From Haberlea rhodopensis (lineage: Eukaryota; Streptophyta; Magnoliopsida; Lamiales; Gesneriaceae): a DNA stretch of 64,000 bases. The stretch is taken from the NCBI GenBank assembly GCA_907163345.1, contig CAJQUN010000060.1:3038001-3102000 (forward strand), in the 5' to 3' direction. The stretch's first letter is position 1; each line of letters starts with the position of its first letter. Made by a program: the position numbers and the translations under genes. The notes beneath the pieces are model-generated. The model saw nothing but the letters and a program-made list of their open reading frames with translations, was not told where the DNA came from and did not search any database. Shown one piece after another: positions 25,240 to 36,988 of this stretch.

Positions 25240-25506
25240 GCCCCCAGGGCCATAGCCTAGTTGGTAAGGTCTGTGGTGACGTATGGATAACTCCCTCGAC
25301 GCCAAGTTCGATTCCCGTGTGGAGCGTATTCTCTGCTGAAATATTGTGTTGGTGAGCTCTGGAGTCGTGGCTTGTAGGTCCTCTCCCACAGATGTCTGTT
25401 AGCTCGGGCACATCCCTCGATTTACCTGATGGTGGCGTTGAGGGGCCGGTTTCGTTACCCAAGGACTAGTCAGGCGAAAGCCTGGATACCTTGTAAATAA
25501 AAAAAA
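25240..25506 (+). mobile_element. tRNA-derived SINE with target duplication
   Basis: An internal Pol III promoter is visible: box A TAGCCTAGTTGG at 25253-25264 and box B GTTCGATTCC at 25306-25315. The element is about 267 bp long and ends TTGTAAATAAAAAAAAAAAG. It is flanked by a near-perfect duplication, AAGAATGGGAACTTTGTT at 25222-25239 and AAGAACGGGAACTTTGTT at 25507-25524 (one mismatch). Together these show LINE-assisted retroposition of a SINE. It has no coding capacity; open frames over it are incidental. Confidence 0.9.
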
Positions 25507-25524
25507 AAGAACGGGAACTTTGTT

Positions 25525-26084
25525 ACATTAATAATATTGTTTGGGCTCACTCATCTATTTGGGCTGGTTCTAAAAGGCCCAATTATTGTTTGGGTTTTAT
25601 ATGTAATCATATTCGCTTGTGCCCCATGATGGGGAGTTTGGCAATAGGCTCATTAATCTTTTTGGGATGGGTCCTTAAGGCATAAGCTGACACCATTATT
25701 ACCTAGGCACCATTATTTCTACCAAAAGAATATCAGGAAAAAGTACGAAAAGGCATATTCTACAAAATTTTAAATCAAACAAACTGATCAAAGAAATATG
25801 TCATTTCACTAGTAATTAATTGAATCAAAATCTGTTATTACCTTAAAAAATTGCCCTTTATTAATATGCATGAAAAAATATGTAATTTCCAAGTCAAAAT
25901 ATTTTAACTTGACTGCAAAAATCTTTTAAATTATTTATTGTCGTAAAACGTTGCAATAATTATTATTTTAAAATAAATTAATAAACATAATTGCAATAAA
26001 AAATGTAATCTGAATGTTAATATATCAAAATAAAAATAATTAGCTTCTTAACTTTATTTATTTTTCCAGTGGGATACCCAATGA
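25525..26084. other. Intergenic DNA, nothing recognised
   Basis: AT-rich sequence without a supported feature. Confidence 0.5.
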
Positions 26085-26550
26085 GTATGGATGTGCAATC
26101 GATCAACACCAAACAGACCGAACAGAAATTTGAATAATCGAACTGACCGAATTGTTTCCGACCAATGAACGGACCAAAATTTACTATTAAAACTGAACAA
26201 AACGAATCTATATGAAATCGGGTATTTCGGTTGGAAATCGAATAAACCGATATTTTTTAGAAAAATAAAAAAATTAGATAATTTGATTTTAACAATTAGA
26301 AAAATAAAAAATAAATAAAAGAATGAAATAAAATTGATTTTTTAAAAAATTAGTTTTTTAAAAAATATATAAAAAATTAAAAAAATCGGTTTATTCCGTT
26401 AACCGGTATTTTTAAAAGGAAACCAAACCGAACCGAATTAAATGATTTTTTAAATGACCGAAACCGAATTTCCGAAAGAAGCAAACTTCCAAATTAATTC
26501 TGTTCGGTCGGTTAATTTGATTTAATCAAAATTTTGTTCGTCCCCAATGA
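26085..26550. repeat. AACCGAAC-rich dispersed repeat
   Basis: The region starts GGATGTGCAATCGATCAAC and ends TTTTGTTCGTCCCC, and is filled with ACCGAACC, GAACTGACCGAA and TTCGGTCGGTTAAT words on both strands around an A/T-rich centre. This 'CCGAACCGAA' pattern is common in plant non-autonomous DNA transposons. Ends are imperfect inverted copies at best and no target duplication was confirmed. Confidence 0.4.
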
Positions 26551-26860
26551 GTTGATTTTTTTTAATTAAGATTAAAAAATTATGTAAGAGTAAATAGTTT
26601 TAGATCGGAAACAAATATTTCACACATATATAGAATTTTTCCATGAATTCTAAATAATAGTAAAATTTAGAAACAATTTTTCACAAAATTTTATATTGTA
26701 ATGCGACAGGATAAGATATTCTTTTCTTAGAATTACACTTGGCTCTCTTCTGAACCACAATCAGGCACCTTGTAGCTTGACTTTCAACATCCTCACCGCT
26801 CCAATTCCACTGTAGAAGACGAAGCAAGCAACAAGATCGACGCAGCGCAAGCAATACCTG

Positions 26861-29041
26861 ATGGCCAAAGATGAAAGCCCAGTTCGATTCGGGGTCATGG
26901 GATGCGCTGAGATTGCCAGAAAAGTGTCTCGAGCCATACATTTATCTCCCAACTCCACCCTCTATGCAGTTGCGAGTCGTTCTTTAGAAAAAGCGAAGGA
27001 TTTCTCCGTTCATAACAATTTACCGGATGATGTCAAGCTTTATGGTGATTACAGTGAGTTACTGGACGACCCATTTGTGGATGCTGTTTACATGCCATTG
27101 CCCACCAGCCTTCACCTGAAATGGGCAGTCATGACTGCTCAGAAGCGTAAGCATTTGCTGCTTGAGAAACCCACTGCTCTCGACGTTAAGGGGTTTGATG
27201 AAATGCTTGAAGCTTGTGAGGCTAATGGGGTGCAGTTCATGGATGCTAGCATGTGGTATCATCACCCTAGGACTGAGACAATGAAGGGTTTGATCTCAAA
27301 TTCGGAACATTTTGGGCTTGTTAGATCTGTAAGTGGAAATTAGATTTTTCTTCTGTGGGATTGAAACCTTAAATTGCCATTTACCCAATGTTTGGTTTCT
27401 TCTCATGCTTGGCAATCAATTTGCAATCTATGAGCATGTGTTGAAAAATAATGAATTTTGTTTGTTGGTTCGTATCTTATGATCTTCAATCGTCTTATAA
27501 ATCAAAATAAGAAAAATATATTTAGTTCATGGTTTTGAATGGGCTGCTCATTATGTGTTGCAAAACATTTTGTATTGTTGAGAGTTGTGTTAGGTAGTTT
27601 TGAATTTACAAGCTGTTAGCTCTTTAAGACATATGTGTTACTCAACTCATCACCAGTTGGGTTTTGAGTTGGAACCTCATGTATTATTAACATTGTGTCA
27701 TAGCTAGTTTTTTCATGTAATTGATTGTTCTGGTTACATGCTCACTGTCACCTGCATTTTCAATCTATGTATTTGACTTATCTAACGTTACACGTGAGGG
27801 GTCGTGTTGAGGGTTACCCATATTGAGAATTTAGAAGTTATGTTAGCTATTTATAAGATACATGGATTACTCCACTCATCACCAATTAGTTTTAAGTTGG
27901 AATCTAATGTATTATTAACATGTATTTTATTTTCTTGAGTTCGTGGAAATTTTTTGGTGATTGAACTTATGGTCCAAGAACCAGCTTAGGCTCCTCGTTT
28001 GCTGCTGGCGGTGGGTTACCATTTTGTGCTGAGGATGATTCATCACTTTACAGGGGAACTGCTTTAGTTTACTTATTCAGTAGTCTGGACAAATTTGTGT
28101 CATTGAATGTGAAAAGTTGTCAAATTTTTTTTCTGCTAGTGATAGAAGGATTCTCCATTAATTCTACATGAGTTTAGATGCAGATCTTTGTGGATTGCAC
28201 ATAACTTTGTTAAAGTGTGTTTGTTCCCCCGCCTTCTTTCTTACCCCGGCAAGTTTCACAACTTATCTCAAACAAGAGAGAAACAAGTATCAATTTTTTA
28301 TAGATATATGATATGTTAACAGTATACTTCCCGTATTTCTTGGGGTGTCATTATTTGATTTCCATCGCTTATAGCTTATATTCTTAAGATGATCTAATAA
28401 GCTTTTCTTTCTATGCCCTCAAGATTCACAGTTCATCATCATTTTTCGGAACACCCCAGTTTCTTGAAAGTAACATCCGAGTAAAACCAGACCTAGATGC
28501 CCTTGGTGTGCTGGGAGACGCTGGATGGTACTGCATCGGCGCCATTTTATGGGCTATGGACCAAAAACTGCCAACAACAGTAACCGCTCTTCCCACTATC
28601 ACAAGGAACTCGGCTGGTGTCATTTTAGCATGCAGTGCGTCTCTCCATTGGGACAATGATCAAACCGTTGCTACTTTCTTCTGCTCCTTCATCTCTCATG
28701 AAACCATGGACTTAATGGTGTGTGGCTCCAATGGGACACTTTGGGTTGAAGACTTCATCATTCCCCACGGAGAAAATTCTGCAGCATTCAGCTTCACAAC
28801 TGGGGCAAGATTCTTGGATTTGCATATAGGGTGGAATGTAAAACCTCAAGAAATTCGAGTGGATACTCAATTACCACAAGAGAGTATGATGATTCAAGAA
28901 TTTTCGAGACTCGTTAAGGACATAAAAGATCATGGATTTTCACCTGATAGCCGCTGGTCTCGTACCAGTAGAGTCACTCAGCTTGTGCTGGATGCCGTGA
29001 GGAAATCAATAGATAATGGTTTTGAACCTGTTTACTTGTAA
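26861..29041 (+). CDS. Gfo/Idh/MocA-family NAD(P)-dependent oxidoreductase, two exons
   Basis: Exon 1 is 26861-27328 and exon 2 is 28424-29041. The 1095-bp intron has a phase-0 GTAAGT donor and a TCAAG acceptor. The predicted protein has 361 residues. Residues about 8-125 form a Rossmann NAD(P)-binding domain (RFGVMGCAEIARKVSRAIHL, then ASRSLEKAKDF) with the family's EKP motif (LLLEKPTALDV, residues 99-109). The second exon carries the C-terminal substrate/dimerisation domain (NIRVKPDLDALGVLGDAGWY ... SRVTQLVLDAV). Length, intron position and sequence match the plant proteins typified by Arabidopsis At4g09670, annotated as an uncharacterised oxidoreductase; the substrate is unknown. The start ATG is the first in frame and no frameshift is seen. 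No N-terminal signal peptide is apparent, suggesting a cytosolic enzyme (inference). Confidence 0.95.
27590..27930 (+). repeat. Imperfect ~130-bp duplication inside the intron
   Basis: Two copies with shared words (ACTCATCACCA, AGTTGGAA, AATGTATTATTAACAT and the like) begin near 27590 and 27800. They look like remnants of one dispersed repeat and contain no gene. Confidence 0.6.
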
Positions 29042-29489
29042 GACATGTTTGAACTATTGTGTGATTGGATTACATTGAGTTAACCAGCTGATTCTGCTTC
29101 TACTATCTAATTATATAGGAACTATATATGTTTTGTCCTATCCACATGAAATTAAAAAAATGTTGTCCTTACCGAATTTTTAAATCCATCTCTAACCATA
29201 ACTGTTGAGAAATTAGAAAATGAAGAGTTTTTTGTTAGAATTGAACCATCTTTTAGCATTGCAAATGAGGAGTCTCGAAGAACGACACCTTTGCTTTCTT
29301 GAAGAAGGCCAACTTTTGCCTTTCTTGCACAAATTAATGTCTCATTCGAACATAGACGGATTCAAACTGAGGGCAAGGCAAGCAAAATAGTCGTCTCCTG
29401 CATTTAAATAAAAAAAATTCGAATTAAATATAACATTTTTCCAGAAAATACGATTGTTGTCTGTTCAAATAGACCAACGAGCTAGTTGC
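29042..29489. other. 3' flank of the oxidoreductase gene
   Basis: Presumed 3' UTR followed by AT-rich DNA. No distinct polyadenylation signal can be chosen with confidence. Confidence 0.4.
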
Positions 29490-29790
29490 AAATTTATCTT
29501 AATAGACATTTTATCATCTGTGATTTGTAAATAAAAGTTTTACCCCATATAGTATCTCTAATAGACAATTTATCCCCATGTAATTTGTAAATGTGCAGTT
29601 TATCTTTCAGTGGTTTTCAAAATAGACAATTTACCCCTCTTTGATTTACAAAACATAGCATACATGGAGGAGAAGTTTTGCACTATTCATAAACTACGTA
29701 GTTCAAACCACATGGTGATAAACTGCCTATTTTTCAAACAACATACCACAGAGGGGTAAACTGCATATTTGAAAAATCACAGGGAGTTCG
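29490..29790. repeat. Foldback repeat built of ATAGACAATTTACCCC-type units
   Basis: Units like TAGACAATTTATCCCCATG, repeated three times on the left, are matched in inverted orientation on the right (GGGGTAAACTGCATATT and GATAAACTGCCTATTTTT). The whole 300 bp can fold on itself. It is gene-free and resembles a MITE derived by duplication; target duplications were not identified. Confidence 0.6.
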
Positions 29791-29916
29791 TCGCCAATAA
29801 TTGCTTGAGGAAAAAAAAATAACTCGAAGATAGAATAGATATACTACATTATAATATTTAAAGTATATATGTGTGCACACGCACTATTTGAAAGTGAGTT
29901 TTGCGAAGCTTGAGGC

Positions 29917-30550
29917 TATGTACTAGACCCGATCAAGGGTCATCATCGACCCTGAATCGGCCCGGAACCAGACCATGGTCAACGGGTCGGTTAACCGAGT
30001 CAACGGTTCGAAGGGTCGGACCCGTAACCGGCCCATCTATAGAAGGGCCGGTTAAGGATCATAATTTTGCTAACCCGTGAACCATCGGTTCACGGGTTAT
30101 TTTAATTTTTTTTACATTTTTAAATTTAAAATATATGTTATGGTGTAGATTTGAACTCATGCCCTCAAAATTGAATAATTAGCTTCAATCACTAAGCTAT
30201 AAGAGCCTTGTTGATCTAAATATATTGTTATAATTTATATATATTAACCAAACAAATATATCTTACACATTTTAATTATCTGGACTTGAATTTATTTCAC
30301 GTTATTTTATATGTAATCCATGGATGAAAACACTTTCAAACACATTTTACACTTTATTTCAAATTTTAATAATATTTTAAGTTTGTTTAAAAAGGGTCAA
30401 ACCGTAACCGTAACCGTACCGTAACCGGGATATTCATGAACCGTAACCGGAACCGTCAAGGGAGGTTAAGGTTAAGGGTCGATGTTTTTTGAACCGTCGA
30501 ACCGACGGTTCTGAACCGTTTAACCGGCGGTTCTGAATCGTGGTCGAGTC
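29917..30550. repeat. CGGTTAACCGG/GGGTC-rich dispersed repeat
   Basis: Two GC-rich ends, dense in AACGGGTCGGTTAACC, ACCGTAACCGTAACCG and CGAACCGACGGTTCTGAACC words, flank an AT-rich centre. Inside is a near-perfect hairpin, AACCCGTGAACCATCGG against TTCACGGGTT. Such CCGGTT-rich units with an AT-rich middle are frequent decayed non-autonomous transposons in plants. Related patches are at 16980-17070 and 40880-41095. Confidence 0.45.
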
Positions 30551-30602
30551 TGCTATATACTCTGATGCAAAAGCTCTTATGGTTATTATTATCACCATTC
30601 TA

Positions 30603-30605
<3 letters not shown>

Positions 30606-30655
<50 letters not shown>
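30606..30655. repeat. (AT)n microsatellite
   Basis: About 25 uninterrupted AT dinucleotides. Confidence 0.97.
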
Positions 30656-32878
30656 AGTTTGTACCATTAGTTCTTTTTCTCTATATTAAGTGGGATGATA
30701 AATAATGTTAGTTTTACAACATCAGATATCAGATATATCTAAATAACTTCAATTTAGTTATAAGGGAATGACTATTAAGTGGAATATTGTCATTATATTA
30801 ATTATTTTCTGGGATGCCAAAAGTACACTACAAAAAATAAATTTACCTTAACCTCAACTTAGCAAAGGATATGAAGGCTGATTTCAAAAAAAAAATAAAA
30901 AATCATTTATCGTATCTTTTTATATTAATGAAGATAAAAACTCCTTAAAAACAATTTAGATTCTAAATATAGTAAACTTTCAAATATAGCTAAGTTCAAA
31001 AATTCAGAACTTATTAATATGAAAAACTTATTAAACAAACAATAATAATTTATTCACTAATAGCTGTTAATAAAAGAATTTTTTTATTTAAAAAAAACAC
31101 ATTTTTTACGCTTATTTTAAATAAAAAAATTTTGCCCACCAAATTTTTTTGACCCCTTGAGTTTTTCAAAAAAAAATCTCCCCTCCAAAATTTTTTTTCT
31201 GGCCAGCTCTGCAATCATCTGAAAGTATTAATCTTTGTCTTTACATTACTAAAAAATTGATTAAATTTCTCTTTACGGGAGTTAAATGCTGTTATTTGAT
31301 TTGAATATTTTTTATCATATCAATGACAAATTAGTAAAATGTACCAGTTCGAGTTCAAAATTTTTATTAGTCAGTGTAGCTTGATGCATGCCCTGGAATC
31401 ACCTATATAGTTAATGTCTAGGAAACTGCACCCCTATTCCTGTATTTTTGGTATAATACAATTAATCATATCAAATCAACAAAATATATTGATTTTAATA
31501 ATTTGGGTCCGTTGAAGGTCCCAGGGTGGCTTCCGCCTACCGAAGAAGACGAAACAGGGCCAAAGTCCTCACTTCTCAGCTCCTAATGTTGTGTCTTCCA
31601 CAGGGGTGACGTTTGGATTAATTATTATTACATATATAATATAAAACTCATGCATGAGTACGCACTAAAGCCTCTCTTTTATATGTTATACTTCTAAGAT
31701 ACTATTGTTTAAGACAACCCATGGGTGGTTTGTTACCCGATTCCCCTAATGACGAAAAATCCCCCAAATACTGTAGTTAAAAAAAACAATACTCTTGTTT
31801 AGTGTGTATAATTGATATATCATACAAAACAATAATACATTTAGATATAATATAAAAAGGGGCCAGAGAAAATGTTGGTCGTATACACCACTAACAGAGA
31901 CCATTCTTATCTAACTCTCAAATGGACTACTGTGAATAAGCATTTCGAAGCTTGTCAACCAAGAAACTTTCAAACGCGAAAGTCTCTATTTATTCAACAT
32001 TTTCTAGTCTAAAAGCTTCACAACTTTACTCAATATTAGTCCACGTTCAATTTCCCTTGTCATACTTAATCTCATATTCCGGTAAATATATATCTATCAT
32101 CACGATAAAACCTTTTTCTTCCCAATTTTTCCAGTACCGTCGGGCAACACATCTACTCAAGGCATGGATAGGAAGGAAAAAATGTTTCGAATTTCTTCGA
32201 TTCCCCTGTTAGGTTGTGTTTTGGAAGCTATTTTGGTTATAATTTACAGAGGAAATGATCAAATTGTGTTGGAGGATTATAAGGAAGAAGATGCTCCAAC
32301 AGCTTGGAATGTGGCAGCTCAAAAGCATTTTAGGCAAAGTCAACATGTCTGCCGTGGTTGATAAGTTTATGTTCTTGTATTTGAATAGCTTGGTGCCAAA
32401 AAATATGCGTTATGTTCGGCGCAAAATAAATTATTTGAGCTGTGGGATGATCAATAAAATTGGAATATATAGATGATCAATAAAATGTGATAAAAATATG
32501 TTATGTTTTTTATGATGTATTTATGAATTATTAAAATTGAGTTAATTACATAAAATTGTTCCCTCTTTTCTCAAAAGTTTTTGTACTATGTATTACTCAA
32601 AATGATGGCCTCCCTTCATCGAATCTCTTAAAGTGATGGTAAAATTTCATTCAATTCCTCAATTTTGAATCTGATTGTTGAATCCATACCTTGTTTTTTT
32701 CAAATAATTTCAATCTCATCTATCGATATGCACGCAGAGAAGTGATCCTGGTTCAACAACGGACAATTTTAATTCCAATAAAAGATGTCATGGTTCGGTT
32801 TTAATTCTTATGGATTTCGATATAGTCTAAGTTGAATTTTGTAGATTTAACATTCAATGAAAAGTTAATGATGTGTTA
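30656..32878. other. Intergenic DNA, no gene supported
   Basis: CACTACAAAAAATAAATTTA at 30826 resembles a CACTA (En/Spm) transposon end, but no partner end was found. Open frames at 31952-32476 overlap in three frames and show no family resemblance. Confidence 0.4.
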
Positions 32879-33329
32879 GGTCATCTCTAACCCAAAAATT
32901 CATTTTAGCGCAGATTTTGCTCCAAAATAGTGCAATTTCTGCACCAAACACAAAATTCATCTCTAACCCATCTACTCCAAACTTTACTTCAAAAGAAATA
33001 TTCCTTATAATATTCCTTTTAATTTACTTTATAATAATTATTTTTTTCAATCAATTATATATTACAAATATATTTATATATTTAGTAACATAATTAAATC
33101 GTTAAAATTTAATTAATAATTTAATTAATTAATTAAATATAATTAATCATTTTTATTTACTTAGTAATAACAAAATAATAACATAAATTAAATATTATAC
33201 ATAAATAACTTAAAAATTTAACGACAAATATTACAAAATACACTTGATAATAAAACATAACATAAACACAAATTTAATTATTCGAATTACTATATTCATC
33301 CCATAATGATCAATCAATGCATCATGTAA
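32879..33329. other. Possible left end of a decayed Harbinger element
   Basis: GGTCATCTCTAACCCAAAAA begins just after a TTA (32876-32878), the usual Harbinger target site, and a near copy (TTCATCTCTAACCCATCTAC) follows 65 bp later. AT-rich DNA then leads to transposase remnants at 33330. No matching right end was found within a few kilobases. Confidence 0.35.
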
Positions 33330-33700
33330 CGCGATATGAGCTTCTTTATTCTTCATCCGTCTATGCCGATAGAGAAATTGTTGAAATATTAAATTTTCAT
33401 CTCCAGCCATTTTCTATGTCCGGAGCTGGTGCTTCCATTGCAGATTGGATTGGTGCATCGAGGTTACGTTCATCCTCGATAATCATATTGTGCATTATGA
33501 TGCACGCAATCATTATATCATGCAAATGATTTTTCCGCCAAGAACGTGCAGGGGATGCTACTATAGCAAATCGAGATTGAAGAACTCCAAATGCGCGTTC
33601 TACTTCTTTTCTACAAGACTATTGTTTCATTGCAAAATATTTCTTTTTCAGACCACGTGGATCATTGATAGTTTGCACAATTTCAAAGAAGTGGCAAACT
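33330..33700 (-). pseudogene. PIF/Harbinger transposase, C-terminal remnant
   Basis: On the minus strand the sequence translates to INDPRGLKKKYFAMKQ, a stop, then RKEVERAFGVLQSRFAIVAS and IMIACIIMHNMIIEDER. This is the C-terminal end of the Harbinger DDE_Tnp_4 transposase, whose last Glu-containing motif is normally RKDVERAFGVLQ-like. An in-frame TAG interrupts it and no N-terminal part was found, so it is a dead fragment. It is divergently arranged with the accessory gene remnant that follows. Confidence 0.85.
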
Positions 33701-33826
33701 TGAACTCACCATTTCAAAAGACTCCAAATGCTACTATAACATTCAACACTAACACTCTTCCACTTGAACTCACCATTTCAAATGCATTTATATATCTTTT
33801 ATACTATTGTCTGTGAAATTGCTTCA

Positions 33827-34841
33827 ATGGCTTCAAATTCACGAAGTGCTTCTTATAATAATGAAGAAGACAAACATCTTTGTCATGTCTATCTTGATGT
33901 ATCTCAAAATCCTATTATAGGTATATACCAATTCAAAATTCAATTATGGATTCGTATCGAGGAACAATAAGACAACCATCATGCAACAATGCAATAAAAG
34001 ATCACTACAATGTCGAATGCAGACTATACTCACGACGTTGCCAAATTAAGGGGTGTATCTGATAAATTGAAAACCTTCATCCAAGTGGTGCATCAGATCA
34101 AGATATTGTGAGTGTTTTAATTAAATATGTAAATTATTATATATTTATCGTCTCTAATATTAGCATTATTTCATTGCACAGCTAGTTCGAGCAAAAGAAT
34201 TATTGATGCAAGATAAAACATGTAAGAAAGGATTTAAATTTGATCATGTATGGCCGCTTCTTAAAGATATGGAGAAATTTGCTGACAACGTCAATCCAAC
34301 TACCACAAATTATCAAAGAAGTGGCAATAATTTGGATTCTTCACAATCAGATACACAAACACAGTCCCCCACTGCTGCATCACCTGGATTGTCTGCATTT
34401 TCAATAAATTTAAGTGATGAAAATATTGGTGCTACCTCATCAGAAAGACCACTTGGAGTGAAGAAATCAAAATTAAAAAAGAAGAAAGATGAAACTTACT
34501 TGGAGAGGACTGCCACAATTAAAGAAGAACAAAAAGAACTTATGGACATATTAAAGCAAGGATCTGTAGATCGTCAACAAAACTACGAGCTCCAAGTTTT
34601 ACGATTACAGCATGAGGAAAAGCGATTTGCATTGATTGAACTTCGCGAGGAGAATAAAATCTTGCTACTAGACTTGAACACTATTAAAGATCCGATTTTG
34701 CGTGAGCATTATCAAAATGAACAGTCAAGAATTTTACGAAAAAGAGCAGAAAAGGAACACAAAGGAGATGATGCCGATTTTGCAACATATTATGGAAATA
34801 TAGGAGGATCTGGATCCGGATCTGATCTACCAGATTATTAA
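33827..34841 (+). pseudogene. Harbinger-associated ORF1-like protein (NAM-associated type), broken
   Basis: The remnant starts MASNSRSASYNNEEDKHLC ... VYLDVSQNPIIG, matching the N-terminal Myb/trihelix part of plant proteins often annotated 'glutathione S-transferase T3-like', which travel with Harbinger transposases. It is disrupted by stops and frame changes between about 33960 and 34107. A GT..AG intron (34108-34181) is still recognisable. The frame then runs from 34182 to 34841 with KGFKFDHVWPLLKDMEKFA, a lysine-rich segment, a long charged coiled-coil-like stretch and a Gly/Ser tail. In active elements the ORF1 product cooperates with the transposase in DNA binding. The last exon alone could be mistaken for a 212-residue host gene. 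Confidence 0.8.
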
Positions 34842-36852
34842 TGATTTGATGTATGCTATTTTATAATTTGATGTATTTCGATTTATTTTGCGTGTATTAT
34901 TAAGTTAAGAATGATGCTCCCCCGTTCTGATTCTGAAGCACGGAAAGCATGCTTAAGGTATTTAAGGCAAACAAAAAGACTTATTAGATTATGGTTTCAA
35001 AAATTGTACTTATTTGAATAAAGTTTTCTGGAAGGTGGATTTAGTTGTAAAAATGATTTTGTCCAGGATTTAGTTGAAGAATGTTTTATAAAGATGCACT
35101 TATTTGCAATTTTCTTTTTTATTATTATTATCTAAACAACTTGATTATAAAATAAGATAACTAGCTTGAAAACTACATTATTAAAATATCTTATTGACTC
35201 TAAAGTTTGCAAGATATTATTAGTAAATGAGATATTGGGCTTATTATGTACTTACATGCATATTAGTTGTGTTATGTTAATGCTTCTCATTTTAATTATG
35301 GGACAGCTTCATATCGGTAACAATTGAAAAAAAAATTTAGTCTAATCCACCAAAAAACATGCTTTTATTTTAGTTAATTTTCTTTTACAATGACAAAAAT
35401 AATCCACATAACTACATGCATATCTATCGGTGCACATAGCGTTTACATGCACCACCCATTTACAACATGCACCGCGTTTTTACAAGGGAAAATATGTTGA
35501 AAACGTGCACCACCATTTTTACAATGTGCACCTCCAATCTTCCTTTTACAACTGAAAATGCATAATAGAAAAATGTGTAATGATCAAAAGCCTCAATCTA
35601 TACGACATATAGTTTTATGTATCAGAAATTAAATACCAAAGTTAAACCGTTAAGCAAAGTTGATACACCAAAGATTTTATCAGAAATGCCTTCTTCACCA
35701 TCCTCATCTGAATAACCATCATAATCATCTGAATAACCATTGGCACCACATTTGAAGCTTCGGTGCACGCTCAAATACATCTGAATTTCCTTACCTGTGC
35801 ATGAGATTCCTTTACCCGGTGCACGCCATTCGGCCAACTTACAACGCAGCAACAGGAAGCATCGAAATGCATTGAGTTATGGCCGAAAATTTTTTGTCAA
35901 TTGTTTTCATTCATCACTAATAAATTTTTTGTTGAAGTCAAGAGTTATGGCCGAAAATTAATTTTATATATTTTTCATGGGAGAGCTTAAAAATCAGTCC
36001 ATCAACAATGACTCGCATATACTATATTGTAAGGCCAACCTAAAGTTTTAAGATAAATCAAATTTATAAAAAAAAAAAAAATCGATTATGACCCGATTCT
36101 TGTACGAAAATGAAATGGAGTGGGCTACAATATGGAAGTCCATACTGCATACGTATGTCATCATTGAGATTATAATTGATGCGATTAGATTTAACAGCAT
36201 GATCACAAGCTCAGTAGACAGATTAAATTAAGTTAATAAAGATTATAATATTAGATTAAGATGGACATTTGTATAAGTTGAATGCACTCAATCGAGAGGG
36301 AGATATACATAAAGATTACGTAGATTTTGATAGTGTAATTAGGACTAACTGATTTATTCAAAAACTTTTTTTATAAAAAAATAAATAAATTATGATTACG
36401 AGGATCATTCTCGCCTTCCTCGAAACCTCTTTTGCTGCACAAGGTCCCATGCTACCAACTAAAAGTAAAAGGTTGTTTGAACAGAATAAAACTTGAAGTA
36501 AAGAGATTTCTACATTTTAGACAAGTGTGTGCGTTCTTGAAAGCCACCAAAAAAAGATGATGCTGATTTTTACACCAGCACGACCTAATTAAATTAATTT
36601 AATGTTTGGTTGTGATTTGTAATTAAATGTTGGTGCACCCACTAGCTGCTGTCAAGGAAGAACCCAAGAGATGGGGTCCGGGCTATTCCCTGATTTGTTG
36701 TCGTTTCCCAATGCATTTTTTTTCTTCTATTGTTTTACCTTTTTTTTTAATAAAAAAAGATAAGGATTTATAGGCACTATATAATTGGGAAGCAGAGCAT
36801 TGAGTGCAGTGTAGTAGAAGGTAATTAAACTGGTGTGTTTTGCGAATTGGTC
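34842..36852. other. Intergenic DNA with echoes of repeats seen elsewhere
   Basis: At 35005-35120 the words CTTATTTGAATAAAG and TGCACTTATTTGCAAT mirror, inverted, part of 23090-23165. At 35430-35545 GTGCACCACCATTTTTACAA units recur as in 23891-24560. The open frame at 35622-35852 (minus) is acidic and Gly-rich but not recognised. Confidence 0.4.
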
Positions 36853-36988
36853 TTTGCTATCCCATGGGGTAGTGCCCCATGGGGTAGATCCACCATTGGA
36901 TGGGTATATTCCTATCCAATGTTGATGAAAATATACCCATCTAATGGATGAGACTATCCCATAGGACACCACCCCATGAGATAGCCAA
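36853..36988. repeat. 136-bp foldback (MITE-like hairpin)
   Basis: Left TTTGCTATCCCATGGGGTAG and right (reverse complement) TTGGCTATCTCATGGGGTGG are terminal inverted repeats. The inner part also pairs: GGATGGGTATATT against AATATACCCATCTAATGG. The whole element forms a long stem with a short loop. No clear TA or TAA target duplication was confirmed. A microRNA-like precursor is conceivable but unsupported. Confidence 0.7.

Noticed and set aside
25240..25320. A possible tRNA gene, because boxes A and B are present
   Set aside because: No cloverleaf acceptor stem closes around the boxes, and the poly(A) tail and target duplication show a SINE.
25085..25462. Open frames over the SINE on both strands
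   Set aside because: They overlap the Pol III promoter boxes of a retroposed SINE and have no protein similarity.
31952..32476. Three overlapping frames considered as a small gene
   Set aside because: No splice-consistent model, no family resemblance and low-complexity flanks.
34203..34841. A 212-residue open frame that could be called a host gene
   Set aside because: It is the last exon of a Harbinger-associated ORF1 whose earlier exon is broken, next to a dead transposase.
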